Source: CAKUIA01 sp034180465 (lineage in GTDB: Bacteria > Verrucomicrobiota > Verrucomicrobiia > Opitutales > Intestinicryptomonadaceae). From it: 5,982 bases of DNA. The notes beneath the pieces were generated by a model. It had not been told where the DNA came from and did no database searches. It worked only from the letters and a program-made list of their open reading frames with translations. Position 1 is the first letter of the stretch. Each line of letters opens with the position of its first letter. Shown here one piece after another: positions 1 to 5,464 of this stretch. Location: contig JAXFOH010000133.1 in NCBI GenBank assembly GCA_034180465.1, positions 1 through 5,982 on the forward strand. The letters run 5' to 3'. The translations under genes and the position numbers were made by a program.

Positions 1-323
1 CCACACCGCCGCGCAGGCCCGCAACAGTTTCGGCAAAAAACCAAGAAGCCTACGACCAATGGAAAGAACAACGTAAAAACGGCGGAATAGGCAAAGATGT
101 ATCGTTTGCCGATTATAGGCAACAAATACAACCTAAAGCCCCTTCGGGCGGTGGCTTGCCTAATAACCCGTCTAAAGAGGCAGGCGGCAAGGCCGAAAAC
201 AAAAACGAAAAAGAAATAGCAGACATACTAAAGGATACCAAAAAAATTTGGGATAAAATGGAAAAGCTTTTAAAGAATATCGACAATAACACTTCGGCAA
301 CAGCCCAAAATAATAAGGAATAG
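1..323 (+). CDS. C-terminal end of a phage protein, probably the tail tape-measure protein (partial)
   Basis: An open frame enters from the left edge (first full codon at position 3) and stops at TAG 321-323, giving 106 visible residues. It is very hydrophilic: a basic start, then a Gly/Pro/Lys/Asn-rich linker, then an amphipathic helix (KEIADILKDTKKIWDKME) followed by LLKNIDNNT and a polar tail. A disordered linker ending in a short helix of the form 'LL-x-I-D-x-N-T' is common at the C-terminus of phage tail tape-measure proteins, which set tail length. Its place as the first of three tightly packed genes at a prophage end fits that. No catalytic or transmembrane segment is visible in this part. 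Identity is inferred from a low-complexity tail, so another structural protein is possible. Confidence 0.45.
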   Translation, partial: TPPRRPATVSAKNQEAYDQWKEQRKNGGIGKDVSFADYRQQIQPKAPSGGGLPNNPSKEAGGKAENKNEKEIADILKDTKKIWDKMEKLLKNIDNNTSATAQNNKE

Positions 324-325
324 CT

Positions 326-1399
326 ATGATAGAAGATTTTAAAAACCGCGTTTATCAAGATACCTGGCGCAGAAACGAAGAATTTAAGCAGTTTAACGAT
401 GATAACCATTTTTGGATAGAGTTAGACTATTTTATTTATAGGGACGCCTACAAAAGCCGCCTAAACAAGAATTGGGCACAGTCGCCACAAATAGATTGGA
501 ATGTATGCGCCGAAAATGGGCTTAAGATTTTTAGGGATTTTGACTATTCGCAAGTGTCCGATAGAGACTACAGGCTTATAGGGCAAAACATAGCAATAGC
601 AAATTCCGACGAAGACATTTACAAAGTAACCGAAATTTACGGCTACGCCCCCAACGAAAACTTTATTTTGTATGACAGCCTTGTAATAAATCGTTGTGGC
701 GTTCGAGACCCTGCCGGCAAATATATAGTTGCTTTTGCGGTAAATAGTAATGCGAATATTTCGGAAGAATATGACTATTTAGACGCAGTGAGAGCTGCAA
801 TAGAATACGATTCTACCGAAGATGTATATATTTTGTCCGGAATATCAACCGCAGTTTACGAGAAATACAATATTGGCGACAACGTTATATTATATACGTC
901 TACATTAGGCGGTACTTATACATACCCAAAAACAAAAACGCCATATACGCCAATAACGGATAAAAAAGACGGTAAAATATACATAAAAGCTACAAATGCA
1001 ACCGCTATAAACGGCAGTGCAAGCTACGATGTTACAACCTTTGTGTTTTTGTTCAATCAGGCGGTTTATAAAATGCTTATTCGCAATTACACGATAAGGC
1101 AACCGCAAAACCGCAAAGTTACAACAAAACAGGTTATAAGCTATTTAACAGCATTACCGGGCGTTTTTGAGCAAAAATTTATACCTACAAGTGGCGGCGT
1201 AGAAACCAATACGATAACAGAAACAACCGTGCCCACAGTAGATACCTGGAAAAAACTTATTGCAGGCACTGCTACGGCAGAAGATATAGCGAATATAAAC
1301 GGATTAACAACAGATGGCTATATGCAGGTTGAAGACGCGGGGCTTGTAAAGCGTTATAACCTTTATGTAAAAACGTTAACTTATTCTAAGTGTGTGTAA
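326..1399 (+). CDS. phage protein of unknown function in the tail region, 357 aa
   Basis: I do not recognise this protein. The ATG lies two bases after the preceding stop and has a good Shine-Dalgarno (AAGGA at 315-319), so start and operon membership are well supported. The first 60 residues are rich in Trp, Tyr, Phe and charged residues (for example NHFWIELDYFIYRD) and look partly helical. Residues of about 90-270 alternate hydrophobic and Thr/Tyr/Asn residues in a way that suggests beta-sheet. The last 70 residues include a Thr-rich stretch (ETNTITETTVPTVDTW). There is no signal peptide or membrane segment. Lying just after a probable tape-measure gene, it could be a distal-tail, baseplate or tail-tip component, but that rests on gene order alone. 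Its stop TAA shares its final A with the next gene's ATG. Confidence 0.8.
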   Translation: MIEDFKNRVYQDTWRRNEEFKQFNDDNHFWIELDYFIYRDAYKSRLNKNWAQSPQIDWNVCAENGLKIFRDFDYSQVSDRDYRLIGQNIAIANSDEDIYKVTEIYGYAPNENFILYDSLVINRCGVRDPAGKYIVAFAVNSNANISEEYDYLDAVRAAIEYDSTEDVYILSGISTAVYEKYNIGDNVILYTSTLGGTYTYPKTKTPYTPITDKKDGKIYIKATNATAINGSASYDVTTFVFLFNQAVYKMLIRNYTIRQPQNRKVTTKQVISYLTALPGVFEQKFIPTSGGVETNTITETTVPTVDTWKKLIAGTATAEDIANINGLTTDGYMQVEDAGLVKRYNLYVKTLTYSKCV

Positions 1400-1950
1400 T
1401 GGACCAAGCATTGTTAAGGTTTTATTATGTGCGCCCAGAGCTTTTAAGAAATTCGGGGTTACCCGGAATAGAAAGGGCTGCAATAGCCCTAGAAATTCAA
1501 TGTATAAGAAAAGGGCTTACTACGCTTGAATGCGATAAACCACGCGACAGCCACGGCCATTTTTATGGCGACAATGGCGCACAATGCCCGCATAACAAAG
1601 GAATACATTGGGAAAATTGGGGGAAGGGTAGAAATGCCGCTGATGATTGTTTAATGGGAAGAGATATTCTTAATGCTATGAAAACAAAAAGTGGCATATC
1701 TGTGAATTTCTTGTACGACAAAAACAGGAAATTTGGTCTTTCACATACGCAAAGCAAGTCCGAAGAAAGAAATATAGACAAAATCTGCGAAACAATAGCT
1801 TTTGGTGAAAAAGAAGAGATAACGGAGAAAGGAAAGCTTTTAATTAGGTATAATGGCTACATAGTTGTTCTCAGTAAATTAGACAAGCGTAATAGTCGAA
1901 ACTTAATTACTGGATATCCTGAAGACGGAAACAATAAAAGTAGAAGGTGA
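1399..1950 (+). CDS. phage protein with C-terminal BECR-type nuclease-like domain, 183 aa
   Basis: The chosen start is the ATG at 1399, which overlaps the preceding stop as TAATG and implies translational coupling; an in-frame GTG at 1390 would add three residues. The C-terminal half (about 100-175) has, in order, FGLSH (residues 112-116), a helix ending in an 'I-x-x-GE' pattern (about 129-138), KGKLLIRYNGYIVVLSK (144-160) and NLITGYP (168-174). This order resembles the phage members of the barnase/EndoU/colicin E5-D/RelE (BECR) fold, where GLSH, the beta-hairpin and the final 'LTA/GY' strand form the ribonuclease-like core. The His usually seen a few residues after GLSH is not evident (QSKSEE instead), so activity is uncertain. 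The N-terminal half has a Cys/His-rich stretch (C45, H52, H54, C63, H65, H70) of unknown role. It is last in the tail operon and converges on the integrase. Possible jobs are a virion-carried effector or a lysogeny cargo gene; both are inference. Confidence 0.6.
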   Translation: MDQALLRFYYVRPELLRNSGLPGIERAAIALEIQCIRKGLTTLECDKPRDSHGHFYGDNGAQCPHNKGIHWENWGKGRNAADDCLMGRDILNAMKTKSGISVNFLYDKNRKFGLSHTQSKSEERNIDKICETIAFGEKEEITEKGKLLIRYNGYIVVLSKLDKRNSRNLITGYPEDGNNKSRR

Positions 1951-2069
1951 ACAAGGAGTAATTCTGCGATACTTCCAAGCCTACGCACATATGCCCTAAC
2001 ACTTCTCGCGTGCATATATGGGAGCTTCTACACTGCCTAATCTCGCATAAAATTCTTAAAAATCAAGTA

Positions 2070-3149
2070 CTATTTTGGCAAAATTTCGAAATAAGTCTTA
2101 GCTATGGCTTTATCTACTAATGCGCCCCAATAGTGGTCTTTAAGCATTTGTTCCGAATTTCGGGTTATTTTAGAGGTTTTAGCGGCGTCGAAATAAAGGC
2201 TTAGGTGGTATGTTGCAAAACAGTGCCTTGCAAAGTTGTGTGGCAGGTTAAACGCCTTAAAGCTTTCGTTCCTAACGTAGTCTGACGGCTGAATAATAGG
2301 CGTATTTTTGTATTTTTCGAGCCATACCCATAAATTTTCGGGTAAATCTTCTAATGTCCAAGACTTTTTAACTTTGCCGATTTGGGCGGGGAAGATAATT
2401 TTTTTATCTTCATACATAAAATATTCGTCTTTTAGCCTTGGTATTTCGGCAACGCGAATGCCTGCAAACATTGCAAGGGCATAAAACCTGCAAAAACGGG
2501 GGTATTTGTCTTCCAAAAAGGCAAGAAACGCTTTTGCCTGCTCGACCGTTAAAAAGCCTATTTCGTGCGGTTTCGTGTCTTTTACAAGCAGTTCATCTGA
2601 ATGCAAAAATTGAATGGGGTTTGTCGGTATAGCCCTTTTTACTGCGCAAAAATCGAGTAATTCCGATATTGTCCCGCGCCAATGCGAAATTGTTTTATTT
2701 GCCCCTTTGCTTTTTAGGTATGCTAATAAGGCTTCGGGTGTAATATCTGAAAAGGCCTTAAAATTGCTTTTAAAATTGTTTATACGCCCTTTTATATGCA
2801 CAAATTCGTGTTTGCTAAGATTGCCAGCTTCATACTTTCGTTCTTTTATCTTTAAAAATTGCGAAATCAATTCCATAAGGTTTTGGGCTGAATGGAATTG
2901 CCAAGCTTTTTGAACCGATTGTACAAGTGTTTTCCCCGTTGGTAGGATTGCTAAGGCATCTTTTATGTCTTTTAGTTGTTCGCCCGAAAGAGCGACAAAA
3001 TAAGCAAGGTCCAACTTTCTTGCTGCAAAAAAATTTGTTCTAAAGTCTATAGCCTCGGCTTTTGAATTAAAATTCTTTCTAATTCGTTTGTTTTTTTCTT
3101 CAGTTTCGAATTGCCATTTGCCATTAGGGAGTGGGTGAACGTTTCTCAT
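2070..3149 (-). CDS. phage integrase, tyrosine recombinase, 359 aa
   Basis: It catalyses site-specific strand exchange between phage and chromosomal attachment sites. The order is typical: an N-terminal arm-binding-like part (about 1-60, opening MRNVHPLPNGKWQ), a helical core-binding domain (about 90-190), and a catalytic domain (about 195-359). Visible catalytic residues are Arg232 (AGIRVAEIPRL), a hairpin Lys among K259/K261/K262 (GKVKKSW), Arg308 (NFARHCFATYH) and the nucleophile Tyr340 (MLKDHYWG). Two usual histidines differ: the HxxR position is Asn305 (His304 is one residue off), and the 'GH' box nine residues before Tyr340 is Arg-Asn (N331). The second change recurs in a subgroup of integrases with a GN…HY box, so the enzyme is probably active. 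The gene is convergent with the tail operon, and its 5' side faces the tRNA-Leu, as expected for an integrated tRNA-targeting phage. No clear Shine-Dalgarno precedes the ATG. The 119-bp gap to the convergent gene (1951-2069) shows no convincing terminator. Confidence 0.93.
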   Translation of the reverse strand: MRNVHPLPNGKWQFETEEKNKRIRKNFNSKAEAIDFRTNFFAARKLDLAYFVALSGEQLKDIKDALAILPTGKTLVQSVQKAWQFHSAQNLMELISQFLKIKERKYEAGNLSKHEFVHIKGRINNFKSNFKAFSDITPEALLAYLKSKGANKTISHWRGTISELLDFCAVKRAIPTNPIQFLHSDELLVKDTKPHEIGFLTVEQAKAFLAFLEDKYPRFCRFYALAMFAGIRVAEIPRLKDEYFMYEDKKIIFPAQIGKVKKSWTLEDLPENLWVWLEKYKNTPIIQPSDYVRNESFKAFNLPHNFARHCFATYHLSLYFDAAKTSKITRNSEQMLKDHYWGALVDKAIAKTYFEILPK

Positions 3150-3159
3150 AAGAAATAAC

Positions 3160-3178
3160 AGTGGGGAAATAGTGGGGA
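3160..3178. repeat. direct repeat AGTGGGGA x2, 11-bp period, upstream of the integrase
   Basis: AGTGGGGA occurs at 3160-3167 and again at 3171-3178, one helical turn apart, only 11 bp before the integrase start. Paired short direct repeats beside an integrase gene and attachment site often bind the recombinase arm domain or an excisionase. That role is inferred from position and spacing. Confidence 0.4.
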
Positions 3179-3204
3179 CTTTTCAAGCAAAAATACGCCA
3201 TATT

Positions 3205-3222
3205 TTCAACATATGTTCAACA
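3205..3222. repeat. direct repeat TTCAACA x2, 11-bp period, overlapping a 10-bp palindrome
   Basis: TTCAACA occurs at 3205-3211 and 3216-3222, with the same 11-bp period as the pair at 3160-3178. The perfect palindrome AACATATGTT (3208-3217) spans the two copies. The site sits between the integrase start and the tRNA 3' end, so recombinase arm binding or autoregulation of the integrase promoter is plausible but unproven. Confidence 0.35.
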
Positions 3223-3278
3223 GCTATTTAACACAAAAAAGGGGCAAAATCGCCCGCAAACGCAGTATTTAAGCCAAC

Positions 3279-3312
3279 AAAAAGCCCGCAAACCTTGTAG
3301 GAATGCGGGCTT
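3279..3312 (-). terminator. rho-independent terminator of tRNA-Leu
   Basis: On the - strand a 9-bp stem (AAGCCCGCA at 3304-3312 pairing with TGCGGGCTT at 3282-3290) encloses a 13-nt loop and is followed by a T run (TTTTTG). It begins five bases after the tRNA CCA end, so it ends the tRNA transcript and shields the integrase from it. It lies on the phage side of the probable crossover, so the phage may have supplied it. Confidence 0.8.
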
Positions 3313-3317
3313 AAAAA

Positions 3318-3345
3318 TGGTGCTCGAGGGGGGACTTGAACCCCC
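3318..3345. other. probable prophage attachment site in the tRNA-Leu 3' end
   Basis: The integrase gene lies 168 bp from the tRNA 3' end, and phage genes lie only on that side. Tyrosine integrases commonly recombine in the T-arm/acceptor half of a tRNA gene and rebuild it with an identical phage-borne segment. The matching copy is not in this window, so the exact core cannot be set. The interval given is the T-arm plus acceptor 3' strand. Confidence 0.4.
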
Positions 3346-3403
3346 ACGCACGAGGTGCATATGAACCTGAATCATACGTGTCTGCCAATTTCACCACTCG
3401 AGC
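3318..3403 (-). tRNA. tRNA-Leu(CAG)
   Basis: The gene folds as a complete class II tRNA of 86 nt. The acceptor stem is GCTCGAG (3397-3403) with CTCGAGC (3322-3328). The D-arm contains AAATTGGCAGA. The anticodon stem is TATGA/TCATA around the loop TTCAGGT, giving anticodon CAG at 3367-3369. The long variable arm is GCAC-CTC-GTGC (3348-3358), and the T-arm is GGGGG-TTCAAGT-CCCCC (3329-3345). The discriminator is A (3321), and CCA is encoded at 3318-3320. The long variable arm and CAG anticodon fix it as leucine, decoding CUG. Its 3' end faces the integrase, so it is the probable integration target and was left intact. Confidence 0.97.
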
Positions 3404-3408
3404 AAAAT

Positions 3409-3423
3409 TTGCGTACTACGCAA
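3409..3423. repeat. 15-bp palindrome before tRNA-Leu
   Basis: TTGCGTA-C-TACGCAA is a perfect inverted repeat with a single central base. It starts 6 bp before the mature tRNA 5' end, within the region that would be transcribed as 5' leader. It could be an operator or a leader hairpin. With a one-base centre it suits a dimeric DNA-binding protein better than an RNA hairpin. Confidence 0.4.
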
Positions 3424-3438
3424 TTTTTAAAAGTAAGG

Positions 3439-3466
3439 ATTCTTTATAAAGGCGGTTTTTAGTCAA
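3439..3466 (-). promoter_or_regulatory. tRNA-Leu promoter (sigma-70 type)
   Basis: Reading the - strand, TTGACT (3461-3466) matches the -35 consensus in five of six positions. AAGAAT (3439-3444) is a moderate -10 after a 16-bp spacer. Transcription would start about 25-30 bp before the mature tRNA end. The site lies between the lipoprotein terminator and the tRNA, so the tRNA is its own transcription unit. The -35 is the better half of this call. Confidence 0.5.
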
Positions 3467-3478
3467 GGCTTAAAACTT

Positions 3479-3510
3479 AAAAAATAAGCGCACAAGTTTT
3501 TTTATGCGCC
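3479..3510 (-). terminator. weak rho-independent terminator of the lipoprotein gene
   Basis: On the - strand, GCGCA (3505-3509) can pair with TGCGC (3488-3492) across a 12-nt loop, extended by one G-T pair, and is followed by TTATTTTTT. It starts 12 bp after the lipoprotein stop. The short stem makes it a modest terminator, but position and T run support it. Confidence 0.5.
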
Positions 3511-3521
3511 GTTAAAATTAT

Positions 3522-3905
3522 TTACTTTGCAGAAAGCTGCTTGCCAATTGCTGCCTTAACATTGTTTATATATCTTATCGGTACAATTGCCTTGCCGGAT
3601 ATGTTCGAGCCTTTTGAATTTACGTTTATCTGGTTTTCGGCAAACGTTATGTAAAGCCTTGCCGACATTCCCCTGTGGTCTAGGCTTGCGCTAACGGCGT
3701 CGCCCAAATCCTTAACCTGCCACTTTTTCATTACAAGGGCGTTAATGGTTGCCTTGCGCAATTTGGCTTTGCTGCCTACATAATAAAAACAGGTGTCGTA
3801 TTGTTGCGCTTTTGCCATTTCGTATCCCCTGTTGGTTGTGGGCGTTGTGCACGAAACGCAAATTAGCGAAACAATTGCAAATAAAACTAATAATAACTTT
3901 TTCAT
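3522..3905 (-). CDS. small predicted lipoprotein, 127 aa
   Basis: The N-terminus is a lipoprotein signal: MKK, a hydrophobic core (LLLVLFAIVSLI), then CVSC with Cys19 as the likely lipidated residue. The -3 position is Cys rather than the usual Leu/Val, a mild departure. The mature part of about 108 residues has a helix (KAKLRKATINALVMKKW), a central DHRGMSARLYITF strand, a second strand with INVNS, and RYINNVKAAIGKQL at the end. This matches the pattern of a widespread family of small uncharacterised lipoproteins: a helix with 'A-x-x-x-x-W', 'L-x-x-RG-x-x-A-x-V/L-x-I-x-Y/F', 'I-x-x-x-S', and a terminal 'Y-N-x-x-x-x-x-L'. Its molecular function is unknown. It is likely anchored in the periplasm-facing membrane. 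It is divergent from the glycosyltransferase gene, and no strong Shine-Dalgarno precedes it (AAAGA, weak). Confidence 0.85.
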   Translation of the reverse strand: MKKLLLVLFAIVSLICVSCTTPTTNRGYEMAKAQQYDTCFYYVGSKAKLRKATINALVMKKWQVKDLGDAVSASLDHRGMSARLYITFAENQINVNSKGSNISGKAIVPIRYINNVKAAIGKQLSAK

Positions 3906-3930
3906 ATATCTTTGTTAAATTTCGAAAAAC

Positions 3931-3957
3931 GCTATAAATTTTTTATCGTAAATTCAA
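3931..3957 (-). promoter_or_regulatory. candidate promoter of the lipoprotein gene
   Basis: On the - strand, TTGAAT (3952-3957) and TATAGC (3931-3936) are separated by 15 bp, about 26 bp before the ATG. The spacer is short, so this is tentative. In the same 150-bp divergent intergenic region, a + strand TATATT at 3971-3976 could be the -10 of the glycosyltransferase, but no good -35 accompanies it. Confidence 0.25.
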
Positions 3958-4055
3958 TCATTTTTTGCGCTATATTGCCCTATGTGAAAAAACTCGACAC
4001 GCAACGGCTTGTTTGAAAGAATTTCTACGAATTTTTTATGCTAAACAGCGTAGGT

Positions 4056-5270
4056 ATGAATATAGTTTATATAACAGGTTATTTGTGCAAGGAAAACCAC
4101 CCCTTGCAGAACGAGCTTATAACACAGCTTGCCGAAAACGGCGCAAAAGTTACAGTTGTAACAGGGTTTCCATCAAGGAAAATATCGCCGGAAAAGCGCG
4201 AATACTACATCTCGCATAGTATAGAAAAGATTTCCGAAAACCTTACTATAAAGCGTTTCGGCTCGAAAAGCGGCGAAGGCGGCGGGCTTTTTGTGCGCAT
4301 GCTAAAATATTTACAATTAAGCTACATCTTATATAGGCAGGCAAAAAAGATAAAAACCGATGCGTATTTGATATATTCTTCGCCGCCATTTTTGGGGTGG
4401 GTTGGCATTTTGCTTTCCAAAATCGCGCCCGTAATATACAACGCGCAAGACCTTTTCCCCGATACTTTAATTCGCATAAAAAAATTGGGCGAGAAAAACC
4501 CGGCTATACGCTTTTTTAGATATATGGAAAAGCGCGTATACAATGCGGCAAGTGCCGTAATAACAATTTCGGCCGATATGAAAAAAACCATAGTAGAAAA
4601 CGGCGGCAGCCCAGACAAGGTTTTTTCGGTATATAATTGGACCGATACCAAAACGGTCTGCCCCGTGCCGCGCAGCCAAAACCTACTAATGGACGAGCTT
4701 AATATAGACAAAACCGGTTTTATAATTTCGTATGCCGGCGACATTGGCTATTTTCAAGGCTGGCCTATGATATTGCAGGCAATAAAGATGGTAGAAAACA
4801 CGCTCATACATTTTGTGCTTATTGGCGACGGTTCGTACAAAAAGCAGTTGCTTGAATATGTTGAAAAAAACAAAATGAAAAACGTTTCGGTTTTCCCATT
4901 GCAGCCAATTTCGCGCGTGTCTGAAATCTACGGCATTGGCGATATTGAAATGGTTTCGATAGAATCGGGCGTTTCTAGAATGTCGCTGCCGTCTAAAACT
5001 TGGGTGATAATGTCGGCGGGGTCGCCCGTGCTTTCTATTGTAGACCAAGACAGCGAAATTGCGGAAATTATAAAGAAAAACAATTTGGGCTACACTGTTG
5101 CCCACGGCAGCGCAAAAGAGCTTGCCGAAGTTTTCTTAAAAGCCTATGCCGAGCGTAACAACCTAAAGCGAATGGGGCAAAATGCGCGAAAGTTTAGCGA
5201 AATTAACGTAGATAAACTTTTGCAGACAAAAAAATATTTTGAAATTATAAAAAGCTGCATAGAAAAATAA
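4056..5270 (+). CDS. glycosyltransferase family 4 (GT-B fold, WbuB-like), 404 aa
   Basis: It is predicted to move a sugar from a nucleotide-sugar donor onto a cell-surface polysaccharide precursor at the inner face of the cytoplasmic membrane. The N-terminal Rossmann domain opens MNIVYITGYL, with acceptor-side elements HPLQNELITQLAENG (15-29) and VTVVTGFPS (32-40), then IYNAQDLFPDTLIR (127-140), a signature seen in WbuB-like enzymes. The C-terminal donor domain has SYAGDIGYFQGW (225-236), VLIGDGSYK (254-262), FPLQP (280-284), and a region from E303 to E334 containing SRMSLPSKTWVIMSAG. Length is normal for GT4. The start at 4056 is preferred because MNIVYIT aligns with the usual family start; an in-frame ATG at 4038 would add six residues, and neither has a proper Shine-Dalgarno. 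The gene stands alone, not in a visible polysaccharide cluster, so donor and acceptor cannot be assigned. Confidence 0.9.
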   Translation: MNIVYITGYLCKENHPLQNELITQLAENGAKVTVVTGFPSRKISPEKREYYISHSIEKISENLTIKRFGSKSGEGGGLFVRMLKYLQLSYILYRQAKKIKTDAYLIYSSPPFLGWVGILLSKIAPVIYNAQDLFPDTLIRIKKLGEKNPAIRFFRYMEKRVYNAASAVITISADMKKTIVENGGSPDKVFSVYNWTDTKTVCPVPRSQNLLMDELNIDKTGFIISYAGDIGYFQGWPMILQAIKMVENTLIHFVLIGDGSYKKQLLEYVEKNKMKNVSVFPLQPISRVSEIYGIGDIEMVSIESGVSRMSLPSKTWVIMSAGSPVLSIVDQDSEIAEIIKKNNLGYTVAHGSAKELAEVFLKAYAERNNLKRMGQNARKFSEINVDKLLQTKKYFEIIKSCIEK

Positions 5271-5287
5271 CCGAAGCAACTTGCAAT

Positions 5288-5337
5288 AAAAGCGGGCAAA
5301 CTACAATTTTGTAGTTTGCCCGCTTTTTATTTTTTTA
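5288..5337 (+). terminator. strong rho-independent terminator after the glycosyltransferase gene
   Basis: Nineteen-base arms at 5288-5306 and 5309-5327 (core GCGGGCAAACTACAA) are perfect inverted repeats around two central T residues, so the innermost pairs open to form the loop. A T-rich run (TTTTTATTTTTTT, to 5337) follows. It begins 18 bp after the stop codon. The other strand also ends in TTTT, so it may work in both directions. It separates the glycosyltransferase from nadE transcription. Confidence 0.93.
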
Positions 5338-5381
5338 TATGTAGTTTGGTTTCGGTTTTTGCATGTTTAATATTTTTATAA

Positions 5382-5420
5382 CTTATTTGTTTGTAAATAA
5401 ATAAGGTAAAATCTTAAGAT
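5382..5420. promoter_or_regulatory. two dyads upstream of the nadE promoter
   Basis: CTTATTT (5382-5388) and AAATAAG (5399-5405) form a 7-bp inverted repeat with a 10-bp spacer. ATCTTAAGAT (5411-5420) is a 10-bp perfect palindrome. Both lie 14-60 bp before the sigma-54-like element and could bind a regulator. In AT-rich DNA such dyads also occur by chance. Confidence 0.2.
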
Positions 5421-5433
5421 ATTTACATAAAAG

Positions 5434-5449
5434 TGGCACGCCTTTTGCT
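5434..5449 (+). promoter_or_regulatory. nadE: sigma-54-type (-24/-12) promoter motif before nadE
   Basis: TGGCACG (5434-5440), four bases, TTGCT (5445-5449) matches the sigma-54 consensus TGGCACG-N4-TTGCW exactly, with GG and GC in correct phase. Start of transcription would be near 5460, only about five bases before the preferred ATG. An overlapping extended -10 (TGCTATAAAT, 5446-5455) offers a sigma-70 reading with nearly the same start point. Sigma-54 control would need an activator ATPase, none of which is in the window. Confidence 0.5.
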
Positions 5450-5464
5450 ATAAATATGTTGATT

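Noticed and set aside
113..409. 98-codon hydrophobic open frame on the - strand with membrane-like composition
   Set aside because: It lies antisense across the tape-measure end and the next gene start. Its Phe/Leu/Ile/Ser composition comes from reading Lys/Glu/Asn-rich codons backwards.
1926..2010. A short open frame (…IKVEGEQGVILRYFQAYAHMP) overlapping the end of the nuclease-like gene and continuing past it, with AAGGAG at 1953-1958
   Set aside because: It has no ATG, GTG or TTG at a sensible place, is under 30 codons, and begins right after a stop in its own frame. A frameshifted tail of the nuclease gene is possible, but the existing C-terminus already ends naturally after NLITGYP.
1975..2025. 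Similar segments (CGCACATATGCCC and CGTGCATATATGG) between the convergent genes, tested as a terminator or repeat
   Set aside because: The best hairpin is six A/T-rich pairs with a 17-base loop and no T run, and the similarity is too imperfect to call a repeat.
3150..3230. Integrase promoter (TTGAAC or TTGAAA as -35 on the - strand)
   Set aside because: No acceptable -10 occurs at 16-18 bp from either candidate, and both words fall within the direct repeats.
3241..3256. Possible small hairpin GGGC-AAAATC-GCCC upstream of the integrase
   Set aside because: Only four pairs, no T tract, and it is overshadowed by the clear terminator at 3279-3312.
3965..4219. 84-codon + strand open frame overlapping the start of the glycosyltransferase
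   Set aside because: It is out of frame with a clearly recognisable GT4 N-terminus, has no domain and has an unconvincing composition.
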